From: Nitrospira sp.
GTDB lineage: Bacteria; Nitrospirota; Nitrospiria; Nitrospirales; Nitrospiraceae
DNA length: 64,000 nt
Direction: 5' to 3'
NCBI GenBank assembly: GCA_030123565.1
Contig: CP126122.1
Coordinates: 2,928,800-2,992,799, forward strand
The translations under genes were made by a program, and so were the position numbers. This document shows positions 30,930 to 40,499 of the stretch, one piece after another. The notes beneath the pieces are model-generated. The model searched no databases. It was not told where the DNA came from and was given only the letters and a program-made list of their open reading frames with translations. The first letter of the stretch is position 1, and each line of letters starts with the position of its first letter.

Positions 30930-31661
30930 TCACATCACCACGCCGCCGCTGGCATGGATATTTTGGCCCGTGAGCCAGCGCGCCTGGTCGCTCACCACAA
31001 AGGCCACCACGTCGGCGATGTCCTCCGGGGTTCCCAATCGTTTCAACGGCGACATTTGCGCGCCCTCCTCGCGAAAGGCATCGGGCAACATGGCCGTTTC
31101 CGTGAATCCCGGCGACACGGTGTTGACGGTGACTCCCTTGGATGCCAATTCATGGGCCAGCCCTTTCGTGATCTGCTCAAGCGCACCCTTGCTCGCCAAG
31201 TAGGCCGTGACGCCTGGGAAGCCCATATGAGTCCCGTCCGTGGAGATGTTCACGATGCGACCGCCCTTTTCAATCACCCCGGCCGCTTCCTGCATGGCGA
31301 AGTACGGCCCCTTGGTGTTCAAGGCAAGCACGCGATCAAATTCCTGTTCCGTGGTTTCATCCAACGGCTTGAACAGTGCCATGCCGGCGTTGTTCACCAA
31401 AATATCGAGCCGGCCGAACCGCTTGATCGTGTCCTTAACCAGCCGGCGTGCGTCGGCAGCCTTGCTCATATCGGCTTGAACCGCGACGGCCTTGCCGCCC
31501 TTGGCCTCGATACCGGCCACCACTTGCTCGGCCTTCTCGGCACTCTTGCCGTAATTCACCACCACTGTCGCGCCATCCTGCGCCAGCCGTTCCGCGATGG
31601 CACGCCCGATGCCGTTCGATGCGCCTGTGACAATCGCGACCTTTTCTGCCATCGAACTCAT
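30930..31661 (-). CDS. Short-chain dehydrogenase/reductase (FabG-like)
   Basis: This 243-aa NAD(P)H-dependent oxidoreductase has the cofactor motif TGASNGIG at the N-terminus, NNAG near residue 90, the active-site Ser in NISTDGT and the YLASK catalytic pair. GFTETAM lies in the substrate loop region. AAGGAG precedes the ATG. It resembles 3-oxoacyl-ACP reductases and glucose-1-dehydrogenase-type SDRs. Its operon neighbours (cupins, VOC) suggest small-molecule detoxification rather than fatty acid synthesis. Confidence 0.9.
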   Translation of the reverse strand: MSSMAEKVAIVTGASNGIGRAIAERLAQDGATVVVNYGKSAEKAEQVVAGIEAKGGKAVAVQADMSKAADARRLVKDTIKRFGRLDILVNNAGMALFKPLDETTEQEFDRVLALNTKGPYFAMQEAAGVIEKGGRIVNISTDGTHMGFPGVTAYLASKGALEQITKGLAHELASKGVTVNTVSPGFTETAMLPDAFREEGAQMSPLKRLGTPEDIADVVAFVVSDQARWLTGQNIHASGGVVM

Positions 31662-31739
31662 GATTCGTTTCTCCTTTTTCCAGCGGCGACCCTTGGACAG
31701 ATCCCGTCGCTCTCACCGTCTCCTGCCCGGCACACCTGC

Positions 31740-32264
31740 TTAGAACACCAACCCTATGTCTTTCCGGTCATGCCGTTCGTCACGTGCCTGGGGTCCTGTT
31801 TCTTCATTGGGGATCGACAGGCCGGCCGTCCCGTTCGGCCCAGCCCCCCGATTCAAGAACAGCGGATGCCGCCCCCCCTTCCCGACCTTGCTCAACACAA
31901 GCACTTTCAAGACCTTCGTCCTGCTGGTATTCCTCAGAATGTGAGGAGCCGTTATGCCGAGCGTCGCGACTGTCCCTCCGTTCAACTCAACAGTCGGCTT
32001 TCCGTCCGCCTCCAGCCGTCCGGTGCCTTCCAAGATGTAGATCACTTCACCCGACGGCTGGAACTGCCACGATTGAACCGCTCCCGGCCGCAATTCAACG
32101 GTGACGGCATTCCATTCCTTCCCCTCCACTCCTGCGACATCGGCCTTCACCAACCGGGCGGCGGGAAGCTCGCCCGTTTGTGCCCGCGACTCCTGGCCGA
32201 AGATGAACAGAAGCGCCGAGGCTCCGGCGAACGTCAAGAACAGCACTAGAATCAGAGATCTCAT
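31740..32264 (-). CDS. Exported cupin-type protein
   Basis: This 174-aa protein starts behind GGAGGAGG. It has an N-terminal signal or anchor (LILVLFLTFAGASALLFIFG) and a cupin-like core, SWQFQPSGEVIYILEGTGRLEADG then GITAPHILRN. The usual first His pair is replaced by QSWQFQ, so metal binding may be lost or altered. It probably sits in the periplasm. It follows the zinc-ribbon gene by 22 bases in the same operon. Confidence 0.78.
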   Translation of the reverse strand: MRSLILVLFLTFAGASALLFIFGQESRAQTGELPAARLVKADVAGVEGKEWNAVTVELRPGAVQSWQFQPSGEVIYILEGTGRLEADGKPTVELNGGTVATLGITAPHILRNTSRTKVLKVLVLSKVGKGGRHPLFLNRGAGPNGTAGLSIPNEETGPQARDERHDRKDIGLVF

Positions 32265-32286
32265 GATTTCCTCCTCCGAACGAAAT

Positions 32287-32505
32287 TCAATTCATCCCGA
32301 CCGACAGACCACGTCGACGGTTTTGTAGAATGACGGCATCGATGATCTCGCCGCACTGTACGCAACGGTGAGCCGGCTGGTCGATGAGCTGTTCGGTCAC
32401 CATGAACCCTCCGCAGCGGCCACAATGTATCACCCTGTCGGAATTTCTCCATACAGAATGGACTTCTATCGATTCTTTCACCAGGTCTTGGATCGCCGTA
32501 GCCAT
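32287..32505 (-). CDS. Small zinc-ribbon protein
   Basis: This 72-aa protein starts at an ATG behind AAGGAGG. It has two CxxC knuckles: CGRCGG (about residue 28) and CVQCGE (about residue 48), 16 residues apart. That spacing fits one zinc-binding ribbon. The N-terminus (IQDLVKESIEVHSVWRNSDRV) is probably helical. It could bind nucleic acid or protein. It is second in the predicted sigma54 operon, after the 55-aa membrane peptide. Confidence 0.75.
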   Translation of the reverse strand: MATAIQDLVKESIEVHSVWRNSDRVIHCGRCGGFMVTEQLIDQPAHRCVQCGEIIDAVILQNRRRGLSVGMN

Positions 32506-32543
32506 TGAGGCCTCCTTTCCTTCCGCCGGTTCCTCTGCACCAT

Positions 32544-32711
32544 TCACCGATGGCCGAAGAGTCGTCGGGAACCAGCGCGAGCACGGTGCCGGTGGATCCT
32601 GGCCGGACCGACCTGTGATTCCATCCCCTGCCGAACCCGATCCCACAACAGGAGAGCCGCCAAGACTACGATCGGTAAGGAATATGAGCTGAACACCATC
32701 ATCCATGACAT
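32544..32711 (-). CDS. 55-aa single-span membrane peptide
   Basis: This short gene has AAGGAG seven bases before its ATG. It encodes MSWMMVFSSYSLPIVVLAALLLWDRVRQG and a basic tail rich in Arg and His. The N-terminal span of about 20 residues would place the tail in the cytosol. It is the first gene behind the sigma54 promoter at 32762-32777. It occupies the same place as the 27-aa peptide after R1, although the two sequences are not clearly similar. It may be a regulatory or sensory microprotein; no family is recognised. Confidence 0.58.
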   Translation of the reverse strand: MSWMMVFSSYSLPIVVLAALLLWDRVRQGMESQVGPARIHRHRARAGSRRLFGHR

Positions 32712-32761
32712 CGTTCCGCTCCTTTCTTGTCTCGTTCATCCTTTCAATGCTCCTGGGAGAA

Positions 32762-32777
32762 AGCATAGACCGTTCCA
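32762..32777 (-). promoter_or_regulatory. Sigma54 (-24/-12) promoter of the cupin/SDR operon
   Basis: The minus strand reads TGGAACGGTCTATGCT, matching about 10 of 12 informative sigma54 positions with exact GG-N10-GC spacing. The predicted start near 32751 is 40 bases before the 55-aa peptide gene. The next gene upstream is the sigma54 activator R2. Confidence 0.65.
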
Positions 32778-32881
32778 GCCGCCGAGCCGGAATTGGAATT
32801 CGCTGCAAGTGATGGACGGAAGAGGGCTTCTCGTTCGAGAGCGGGAGAAGGAACCGTGCGAAGACCGATCGTGACGAATGC

Positions 32882-32924
32882 TGCCGAGCCGAAGGAACGG
32901 CACGGTGCCGACGGATCGGCGCTA
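32882..32924. promoter_or_regulatory. Candidate activator-binding site for R2
   Basis: TGCCG-N11-CGGCA (32882-32902) is followed by GTGCCGACG and TCGGCGCTA (32904-32924), which overlaps the R2 stop codon. The second part matches the palindrome at the R1 stop except for one missing spacer base. Its centre is 138 bp from the -24 element, against 137 bp for R1. Confidence 0.5.
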
Positions 32925-35513
32925 CTGCAGGCGAGAGATATTGAGCTTGTGCATTTTCGACTGGAGGGTGGTGCGCTTCATGCCGAGCTTGGCGGCGGCA
33001 CCCTTCGGCCCACCGATAATCCAATTGGTTGCCTGGAGCGCCCGTACGATATGGTCCCGCTCTGCGGCCTCCAGGGTGGTAATGGACTGTGTGTCACTGT
33101 CGGGGGGCGAGGTCGACTTCTCAAGGGACAGGTGCAACGCTCCTCCTGGCGAAAGAATGGTCGCACGTTCGATCAAATTTTCCAGTTCGCGGACATTGCC
33201 AGGCCAGTCGTACTGTGAGAGCCTCGCCAGGCCTTCGGTGGGAATCGAATCGATTTTCTTGTTCATGCGCCGGGCGAACTTCTGCGCAAAATATCGGACC
33301 AAGGATGGAATATCCTCCCGGCGGTCACGAAGGGCCGGCACCGTCAACGGAAACACATTGAGCCGGTAGAAGAGGTCGTTTCGAAACTCTTTGTTCGCCA
33401 CCATCCTGGTGAGGTCGCGGTTCGTCGCCGCCACCAGACGCACATCGACCTTGATCGTCTTGGTGCTCCCCAATCGCTCGAATTCCTGTTCCTGCAGCAC
33501 CCGCAACAATTTGGACTGCAATTCGAGCGGAATATCTCCCACTTCATCGAGAAACAGCGTTCCGCCGTCGGCGAGTTCGAAGCGGCCGGCCTTTTGCGCA
33601 ATGGCTCCGGTGAACGCCCCTCGTTCATGGCCGAACAACTCACTTTCCAGCAGACCGGTCGGGATGGCCGCACAATTGATTTTGACGAACGTCCGTTCCC
33701 GCCGGCCGCTGCGGGCATGGATCGCGCGGGCGATCAGCTCTTTCCCGGTGCCGGTTTCGCCGAGAACCAGCACCGTGGAATCCGTCGGCGCGACGATTTC
33801 GACCTGATTGAGCACGCGCTTCAACGCCGCACTGTCGCCGATGATTTCCTCGAAGTTGTGCTCGGTCCTGATCTCGTCTTCGAGATAGAGCTTCTCTTTG
33901 GCGAGCCGATCCCTGAATCCTTGAACCTCTTTGTGGACCAACGCATTGTCGACGGCGATCGCAATTTGATGCGCCACCTGATTCAAGAGATCCACGTCCT
34001 CCTGTGTGAACAGGTCGTCGTTGCACCGACCCACGTTCAACGCTCCCAACGCGCGGTCGTAGGAGAGCAGCGGAACCGAGCAGAGCGCTTTCACCCCCTC
34101 GTCAAGCAGGTGTTGCGCGACCGGCGATTCCGAACAGAGGTGTTCCAGATCCTGCGCGCTCAATACCGCCGGTTTCCTGGTCGTAATCGCGATGCCGGCG
34201 GGCGTCGTACAGGCCGACTCGATGCGTCCCTCCTCGATGATGGATTCATTCTTCGCAAAATGCAGGACGTGGACCCGATACCGGCCGGTCTCCTGGTCAC
34301 AGAGCACCAAACTTGAGCCGTCGTGCTGGATGACCTTGCGCAGGCAGTCGCTGACGGCGGTGAACAGTTCCTCCAATCCCAAATGAGAGACCACCGCGTT
34401 GTTCACTTCCAACAACAGGCGCTGGCGGTCGCGCTCGCACTCCAGTTGCCGTTGGGAGACGCGTGCAGCCGCGGCATTCAGCGCATTGTCCACCGCGACC
34501 GCCACCTGCTTGGCCACCTGCTGCATGAAGTCAATCTCTGATTCTAGATAGACTCTCCGTTGCAAGCTCCCAAATCCCATGGCGCCGAGACGGCGCTGCG
34601 CCGTCGTGAGGGGCACCACGCAGAAGGATTGAACGCTGTTCTCCCGCAACATCGACATCAATTTCGTGAAGCGGTGCTCCTGCATAACGTCGTTCACAAT
34701 CAACGGCTGCTGGGTTTTCCACACCAATCCCCCGGGAGATTCGTCAACAGGTGTTTCGAGACCGGGGCTGATCGTGCTGGGTTGCGAGGTCACCAACAAC
34801 CAGAGGCGCATCACATTCCGCCCGCTCTCGTGCAAGACCACATTGATGTAATCGAACGGAACGATACGAGGGAGGCGCCCGGCGAGGTCTCGAAACAGGT
34901 CTTGCAGATCACAGTGCGACGCGATGGATTCAGATACTTCGAGGAGAAGGCGCAGCCGATCCCGATCACGAGTCAGGTCCTGATGATGGAGGACATTGTC
35001 CACCGCAACGGCGACTTGTTTGCCGACCTGCCGGAGGAATTCCACGTCCGATCCGTCATGCGACCCCTTCCGCTGGCTCGCGAACCCCACCGCTCCGAGT
35101 CTTCGCAGCGCCGTGGTCAGGGGTACGACACAGAGCGACTGCACGCCGTCTTCCCGCATCCTCGCGGTGACGATCGGCCAGCGACGCTCCTCGGCCAGAT
35201 CCGGCACGATGAGCGGCTGTTGCGTTTGCCAGACCCATCCGGCCGGAGTCTCTTCAATCGGTTCCTCATGGCCGCCCACGATGTCGGCAGGAACATTCGC
35301 CTGAAGCGTATGGAGCCTCATCACATGGCGATCGGGATCGTGTAAGGACAGGGCCACGAAATTCACATGGACGACATGAGGAAGGCGTTGGGCGAGGTCT
35401 CGAAACAGTTCGTGCAGGTCTCGGTGTCTGCTGATGGCTTCCGACACATCGAGCAAGGCGCGGTGCTGGGCGACTTCAGGCTCGGCAGTCTGAATGTCCA
35501 GATGGTCCCTCAT
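32922..35513 (-). CDS. Sigma54-dependent activator with three GAF domains (R2)
   Basis: This is an 863-aa paralogue of R1. Three GAF domains occupy about residues 1-175, 190-345 and 365-520. The first two contain near-repeats (SLCVVPLTTALRRLGAVGF; SFCVVPLTTAQRRLGAMGF). A linker LAKEKLYLEDEIRTEHNFEEIIG leads to the AAA+ domain with Walker A GETGTGKE, GAFTGA and LFLDEVGD, then a Fis-type helix-turn-helix (GAAAKLGMKRTTLQSKM). It is ligand-controlled. It lies between the ackA-xfp-HAD operon and the peptide/zinc-ribbon/cupin operon, which is its likely target through 32762-32924. Confidence 0.94.
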   Translation of the reverse strand: MRDHLDIQTAEPEVAQHRALLDVSEAISRHRDLHELFRDLAQRLPHVVHVNFVALSLHDPDRHVMRLHTLQANVPADIVGGHEEPIEETPAGWVWQTQQPLIVPDLAEERRWPIVTARMREDGVQSLCVVPLTTALRRLGAVGFASQRKGSHDGSDVEFLRQVGKQVAVAVDNVLHHQDLTRDRDRLRLLLEVSESIASHCDLQDLFRDLAGRLPRIVPFDYINVVLHESGRNVMRLWLLVTSQPSTISPGLETPVDESPGGLVWKTQQPLIVNDVMQEHRFTKLMSMLRENSVQSFCVVPLTTAQRRLGAMGFGSLQRRVYLESEIDFMQQVAKQVAVAVDNALNAAAARVSQRQLECERDRQRLLLEVNNAVVSHLGLEELFTAVSDCLRKVIQHDGSSLVLCDQETGRYRVHVLHFAKNESIIEEGRIESACTTPAGIAITTRKPAVLSAQDLEHLCSESPVAQHLLDEGVKALCSVPLLSYDRALGALNVGRCNDDLFTQEDVDLLNQVAHQIAIAVDNALVHKEVQGFRDRLAKEKLYLEDEIRTEHNFEEIIGDSAALKRVLNQVEIVAPTDSTVLVLGETGTGKELIARAIHARSGRRERTFVKINCAAIPTGLLESELFGHERGAFTGAIAQKAGRFELADGGTLFLDEVGDIPLELQSKLLRVLQEQEFERLGSTKTIKVDVRLVAATNRDLTRMVANKEFRNDLFYRLNVFPLTVPALRDRREDIPSLVRYFAQKFARRMNKKIDSIPTEGLARLSQYDWPGNVRELENLIERATILSPGGALHLSLEKSTSPPDSDTQSITTLEAAERDHIVRALQATNWIIGGPKGAAAKLGMKRTTLQSKMHKLNISRLQ

Positions 35514-35654
35514 GATGATTCCGTTTGAACGACGGCCCGCAGGAGGCCCACTCCATGCCGTCGCTCGGATCAGCATGCGGGAAGCGGTGAGGAAAAAGCA
35601 AGCCCGCCCTCCACAGGGCAGGCAGATGCGGCCCGACGCGCGACGGCCATGTGC

Positions 35655-36335
35655 TTACAAGATGCGCGGCGAAAGGAGCGCCTGTCGATCGACGGCCAGC
35701 AAATCGCCGATGCGCTCGATCGTGAGGTCCGCCGGGGGAAATGTGCGCAGCGCCTCGGCATCCCTGGCATAATGGCCCTGGCGCGGAAACACCGTCGTCA
35801 CCCGGGCGCCCCAGTGCTTCTTCACCGCGGTGAGGATCCGCAACTTGTCATCGACAAGGACATAGTGGTCGGCGGGATACCGGCGCTCGACGTCGTCCAA
35901 CTCCTGCTCTTTATGGATATAGATGAGGACCTGTTCCTCAACAGCGTCGAACAGACCGGACCGTTCGATCTTGCGCGGCTGAAACACCACGTCGCCGTCG
36001 GACAGGATCACGGGCTTGCCCCACCGGCCGACATGTTTCACGACCTCCAGGGCCTGCGGGAACAATCGCTCGACGAAGGGATAGTTGACCAGAAAACGCG
36101 ACACCGTCAACAGGTGTGGATCGCGCGGATGCCGAACCCGATACCGTTGCAGCGCGCCGAGGTAGTCCGCATAGCCCAATTCACGGCGCAGCTCTTCGAA
36201 AATGGCCCAATATTGCTCCTCCCGCGCCGGACCGACCTCCCGCCGCAGATGCTGTTTGAGGTCGGCCGTGACGCGGTCGTTATCCAGCAAGGTATTGTCG
36301 ACGTCGAAGAGCACCACCATCGCAGGAGCCGCCAT
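35655..36335 (-). CDS. HAD-family hydrolase
   Basis: This 226-aa protein starts behind GGAGG. Motif I is LFDVDNTLLDND (nucleophile Asp), motif II lies in VILSDGD, and motif IV in YVLVDDK. The helical cap is between residues 20 and 95. HAD enzymes of this type are phosphatases for small phosphorylated compounds. It follows xfp by 11 bases, so it may act on a sugar phosphate or clear a side product of the phosphoketolase pathway; that role is inferred from position only. Confidence 0.85.
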   Translation of the reverse strand: MAAPAMVVLFDVDNTLLDNDRVTADLKQHLRREVGPAREEQYWAIFEELRRELGYADYLGALQRYRVRHPRDPHLLTVSRFLVNYPFVERLFPQALEVVKHVGRWGKPVILSDGDVVFQPRKIERSGLFDAVEEQVLIYIHKEQELDDVERRYPADHYVLVDDKLRILTAVKKHWGARVTTVFPRQGHYARDAEALRTFPPADLTIERIGDLLAVDRQALLSPRIL

Positions 36336-36346
36336 GCCTTCCTCCG

Positions 36347-38722
36347 CTACCGCCTGCCGCTCCACTTCCAATTCCTGATCTCCGGCATGTCCGTCCCATA
36401 CATCGCAATGTACTGTTTGTGCTGGATCCGTTTGTCGCGCATGTCCTGCTTGAGATAGGCGGCGCGGGCACCGAGATGCGGCACCCGGTCCACGACGTCG
36501 GCCACGAGGTGGAAGCGGTCCAGATCGTTCAACACGACCATGTCGAACGGCGTGGTCGTCGTGCCCTCTTCCTTGTAGCCGCGCACATGCAGATTGTGGT
36601 GGTTGGTCCGCCGATAGGTCAACCGATGGATCAGCCACGGGTATCCGTGGAAGGCGAAGATAATCGGTTTATCGGTGGTGAAGAGGGCATCGAATTCTTT
36701 GTCGGATAGACCGTGCGGATGTTCATTGGGCGGCTGGAGCTTCATGAGATCGACGATGTTGATGACACGCACTTTCAAATTGGGCAGGGCCACACGCAGC
36801 AACTCCACCGCCGCTAGGGTTTCCATCGTGGGCACATCGCCGCAACAGGCCATCACGACGTCCGGTTCGCTGCCGCGGTCGTTGCTCGCCCATTCCCAAA
36901 TGCCGATCCCCGCCGTGCAATGCAGGATGGCGGCATCCATGTCGAGCCATTGCGGCGCCGGCTGCTTGCCCGCCACGACCACATTCACGTAATCGCGACT
37001 CCGCAGGCAATGGTCGGTCACGGACAGGAGCGTGTTCGCGTCCGGCGGCAGATAGACGCGGATGACCTCGGCCTTCTTATTGACCACATGGTCGATGAAT
37101 CCCGGGTCTTGATGGCTGAATCCGTTGTGGTCCTGCCGCCACACATGCGAGGTCAGCAGATAATTGAGCGACGCGATGGGCCGCCGCCAGGGAATCTCGC
37201 GCGAGGTCTTGAGCCACTTCGCATGTTGGTTGAACATCGAGTCCACGATGTGGATGAACGCCTCGTAACAGTTCAAGAATCCATGTCGGCCGGTCAGGAG
37301 ATACCCTTCGAGCCAACCCTGACAGAGGTGCTCGCTCAGCACTTCCATGACCCGCCCGTCATGCGCCACATGGTCGTCGGTGGGGAGAATCTCTTCCGTG
37401 GAGCAGCGATCGGCCACCTCGAACACAGCCGTCCAGCGGTTCGACGCCGTTTCATCCGGCCCGAAGAGCCGGAAGTTGGTCCGATTCATCTTCAGGACAT
37501 CGCGCAGAAACAGCCCCTGCACCTTCGTCGCCTCGGCATCGTCGGCGCCCGGCTTCATGACCGGCACCGCGTACTGCCGAAAGTCCGGCATATGGAGATC
37601 GCGCAACAGGTTGCCGCCGTTCGCGCAGGGGATGGCGCCCATGCGCCGCTCGCCCGTCGGCGCCAGCGCGGCGAGTTCTGGCAACAGCCTCCCCCTGTCA
37701 TCGAATAATTCCTCCGGTTGATAACTTTTCAGCCATTGCTCCAACAGCTGCACATGTTCCGGCCGATCCATGTCTCCCATCGGGACTTGATGGGAACGAA
37801 AACTCCCCTCCACCTGTTTCCCGTCCACTTCCTTCGGTCCGGTCCACCCCTTCGGTGTCCGGAGGACGAGCATGGGCCAGCGCGGCCGCCCGGTGAAGCC
37901 CTTCGTCCGGGCCTCCTGCTGAATGTGACGGATGGAAGCGACGATCTCATCCAGCGTGGAGGCCATCAGTTGATGCATCGTCGCGGGGTCGTCACCCTCG
38001 ACGAAATAGGGTTGATGGCCGTACCCGATCAACAGGGATTCGAGTTCGTCCGGCGGCATGCGGGCCAGCACGGTCGGACCGGCGATTTTGTATCCGTTCA
38101 GATGCAGGATCGGCAATACGGCGCCGTCGCGCACCGGATTCAAAAACTTGTTCCCATGCCAGCTTCCGGCGAGCGGTCCGGTTTCCGCTTCACCGTCTCC
38201 GATCACACAGGCCGCCAGCAGGTCCGGATGGTCGAACACCGCTCCGTACGCATGGGCCAGGGAGTAGCCCAGCTCGCCGCCCTCATGGATGGACCCGGGC
38301 GTTTCCGGCGCGACGTGGCTCGGAATGCCGCCGGGGAATGAAAACTGCTTGAAGAGCCGCTGCAGACCGGCCTCATCCTGCGAAATATTGGGATAAACTT
38401 CGCTGTAGGTGCCCTCGAGATAGACGTTCGCGACGATGCCTGGCCCGCCATGGCCGGGGCCCGTGATATAGAGCACCGGAATGTCCTGTTCCTTGATGAT
38501 GCGATTGAGATGGACGTAGATGAAATTCAGCCCCGGCGTCGTCCCCCAATGGCCGAGCAGGCGCGGCTTGATATGTTCCCGTTTCAACGGCTGCTTCAGC
38601 AGGGGGTTGTCGAGCAGATAGATCTGCCCGACGGAGAGATAGTTCGCCGCCCGCCAATAGGCATGCATACGCCGCGCTATGTCGGGGTTCAGCGGCTGAT
38701 TCACCTGGGTCGTCTGGGTCAT
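36347..38722 (-). CDS. xfp: Xylulose-5-phosphate/fructose-6-phosphate phosphoketolase
   Basis: This 791-aa thiamine-diphosphate enzyme splits xylulose 5-phosphate (and often fructose 6-phosphate) with phosphate to acetyl phosphate and an aldose phosphate. Both family signatures are present: EGGELGY (about residue 147) and [19 protein letters not shown] (about residue 177). GHGGPG and the C-terminal [13 protein letters not shown] and [20 protein letters not shown] are also typical. AGAGGG precedes the ATG. It forms an operon with ackA (73 bases upstream), which turns the acetyl phosphate into acetate plus ATP. Confidence 0.97.
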   Translation of the reverse strand: MTQTTQVNQPLNPDIARRMHAYWRAANYLSVGQIYLLDNPLLKQPLKREHIKPRLLGHWGTTPGLNFIYVHLNRIIKEQDIPVLYITGPGHGGPGIVANVYLEGTYSEVYPNISQDEAGLQRLFKQFSFPGGIPSHVAPETPGSIHEGGELGYSLAHAYGAVFDHPDLLAACVIGDGEAETGPLAGSWHGNKFLNPVRDGAVLPILHLNGYKIAGPTVLARMPPDELESLLIGYGHQPYFVEGDDPATMHQLMASTLDEIVASIRHIQQEARTKGFTGRPRWPMLVLRTPKGWTGPKEVDGKQVEGSFRSHQVPMGDMDRPEHVQLLEQWLKSYQPEELFDDRGRLLPELAALAPTGERRMGAIPCANGGNLLRDLHMPDFRQYAVPVMKPGADDAEATKVQGLFLRDVLKMNRTNFRLFGPDETASNRWTAVFEVADRCSTEEILPTDDHVAHDGRVMEVLSEHLCQGWLEGYLLTGRHGFLNCYEAFIHIVDSMFNQHAKWLKTSREIPWRRPIASLNYLLTSHVWRQDHNGFSHQDPGFIDHVVNKKAEVIRVYLPPDANTLLSVTDHCLRSRDYVNVVVAGKQPAPQWLDMDAAILHCTAGIGIWEWASNDRGSEPDVVMACCGDVPTMETLAAVELLRVALPNLKVRVINIVDLMKLQPPNEHPHGLSDKEFDALFTTDKPIIFAFHGYPWLIHRLTYRRTNHHNLHVRGYKEEGTTTTPFDMVVLNDLDRFHLVADVVDRVPHLGARAAYLKQDMRDKRIQHKQYIAMYGTDMPEIRNWKWSGRR

Positions 38723-38795
38723 GGTGTCCCTCTTTCAAGTTCGAATGGTCCTGAACCCACCGTCCGTCACCGTTATGGGTGACCGGCGGTGGCGG

Positions 38796-40007
38796 TCAAC
38801 GGCCCGCGTCCAGCTCCAGCAGGCTGCAGACCGATCGCGCGATCTGACTCTCTTCATCCGTGCGGATGACGCGAACCGTCACTCTGCTCTCGGGACCGGA
38901 AATGACCTGGTCGCCTGCCTCGTTGCGAGCCTGATCCAACCGGATGCCGAGAAACTCCAAGCCCTCGCACATACGGGCTCGAACCGCGGCAGCCTGTTCG
39001 CCGATGCCGCCGCTGAACACGAGCTGATTCAATCCACCCAGGGCTGCCGCATAGGCGCCGATCCATTTTTTTCCCTGATAACAGAACAGAGCCACCGCCT
39101 CAGCCGCCCTCACATCGCGCCGTTCCTGTTCCAGCAAATCCTTCATATCCGAGCTGATCTCCGACAGCCCCAACAGGCCGGAGCGGGCATTCACCATGTC
39201 GTGCCACTGTTCCACCGTCATGCCTTCGGTTTTGGACAGATACGACAGGAGACCGGGGTCCAGGTCGCCGGACCTGGTGCTCATCGGCAGTCCCGAAGCG
39301 GGGGTAAATCCCATCGTCGTATCGATGCTCACGCCGGCCCGCACGGCGGCCAGGCTCGCCCCGTTTCCAAGGTGGGCAAGAATCACCTTCCCCCGCGCAG
39401 CCTCACGGCCGGCCACTCGTTCCAACTCCTCCATCAGGTAGGCATAGGACAGCCCGTGAAACCCATAGCGCCTGACGCCCAGTCCTTCGTAGCGACGTGG
39501 GATGGCCAACAGGTGAGCGACGCGCGGCAGATGGCGGTGGAACCCCGTATCGAAACAGGCCACGTGGGGCACGTTCGGATATTCTTTGCCGAAGGCTTCG
39601 ATCAAGGTGATTTCCGCCGGCAGATGTTCCGGGTCGTAGGGGCTGAGCCGATGCAACTCCTCCATCACCTCCGACGTGACCACTTGCGAATCCACATACA
39701 GGTTTCCTCCATGCACGACCCGATGCCCGATCGCCTGAACGGACAACCCCCTGCCGCTTTGCGCAAGTTGTTCGATCAGCACCCGCACAGAAGCCGCGTG
39801 GTCCGCCACATGAGCGGTCCGTCGCAAGCTCTGTCCCGTCGCAGGATCGACGGAGGTGATCAGCCCGTCCGCGAGGCCGATCCGTTCGATCTTCCCCGCC
39901 GCCGCCCGCACCGGAGGAGATCCCAGGCGAAACAGCGCCCACTTCACACTGGACGATCCGGCGTTGAGGATGAGAACCGCGGGAACTCCGTTGCTGACAC
40001 CGACCAT
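38796..40007 (-). CDS. ackA: Acetate kinase
   Basis: This 403-aa ASKHA-fold enzyme interconverts acetyl phosphate and ADP with acetate and ATP. Signatures: ILNAGSSSVKW, GHRVVHGG, ACFDTGFHRHLP, ILAHLGNGAS and VFSGGIGE. The start used is the ATG at 40007 with GGAG about 11 bases upstream; an in-frame ATG eight codons earlier (MLKERQAS) is possible. It is the first gene of ackA-xfp-HAD. No phosphate acetyltransferase gene is nearby, so the pair bypasses acetyl-CoA. Confidence 0.96.
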   Translation of the reverse strand: MVGVSNGVPAVLILNAGSSSVKWALFRLGSPPVRAAAGKIERIGLADGLITSVDPATGQSLRRTAHVADHAASVRVLIEQLAQSGRGLSVQAIGHRVVHGGNLYVDSQVVTSEVMEELHRLSPYDPEHLPAEITLIEAFGKEYPNVPHVACFDTGFHRHLPRVAHLLAIPRRYEGLGVRRYGFHGLSYAYLMEELERVAGREAARGKVILAHLGNGASLAAVRAGVSIDTTMGFTPASGLPMSTRSGDLDPGLLSYLSKTEGMTVEQWHDMVNARSGLLGLSEISSDMKDLLEQERRDVRAAEAVALFCYQGKKWIGAYAAALGGLNQLVFSGGIGEQAAAVRARMCEGLEFLGIRLDQARNEAGDQVISGPESRVTVRVIRTDEESQIARSVCSLLELDAGR

Positions 40008-40096
40008 GCTTGCCTGCCTCTCCTTCAACATAGAACGGTCGTCCGGACAGAGCAACCGGAAAATCCAAGACCTCTCCGTTCTCCTGCCGACCTCCT

Positions 40097-40124
40097 TTTT
40101 CACGGTTCTCTCCATCTGTATAAT
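40097..40124 (+). promoter_or_regulatory. Sigma70-like promoter of the small exported protein
   Basis: A perfect TATAAT (40119-40124) lies six bases before the ATG, with TTTTCA 16 bases upstream as a weak -35. The transcript would start at or next to the ATG, giving a leaderless message. Confidence 0.55.
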
Positions 40125-40130
40125 AGAGGT

Positions 40131-40427
40131 ATGTTCCGCCGGATCCTGCTCTCTGTCGCTCTGGTTGCCTCGCTGTGCTGCACCGCGGGAATCGCTTTCG
40201 TGGAGGCATCGCCCGGCACGGCACTGCTGGGCGGCACCGTGCTCTCCATCAATCAGGAGACCCTGTCGGTGACCATGCTGATGCCCACCGGTGAATCGCG
40301 GGTCCTGGTGGCCGTCGATCGACGGCTGCTTCAGGGCATCAGCGTCGGCGACCACGTGAGTTTCGAGCTGAATAAAGAAGACAAGCTGATCAAACTCATC
40401 AAACTGCCGACCGACCCCGCTAACTGA
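40131..40427 (+). CDS. Small exported protein with an OB-like core
   Basis: This 98-aa protein has a signal peptide (RRILLSVALVASLCCTAGIAFVEA) and a short beta-rich mature part (LLGGTVLSINQETLSVTMLMPTGESRVLVAVDRRLLQGISVGDHV). That pattern resembles small periplasmic proteins that modulate a partner. It is transcribed away from ackA. The predicted message is leaderless. The function is unknown. Confidence 0.72.
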   Translation: MFRRILLSVALVASLCCTAGIAFVEASPGTALLGGTVLSINQETLSVTMLMPTGESRVLVAVDRRLLQGISVGDHVSFELNKEDKLIKLIKLPTDPAN

Positions 40428-40499
40428 CGATGGTTCTCGTCTTCGACGGGCTTCTGCGAACGGACTCAACGGACTCATTTGTGGGAGACCGAAGGGCCC

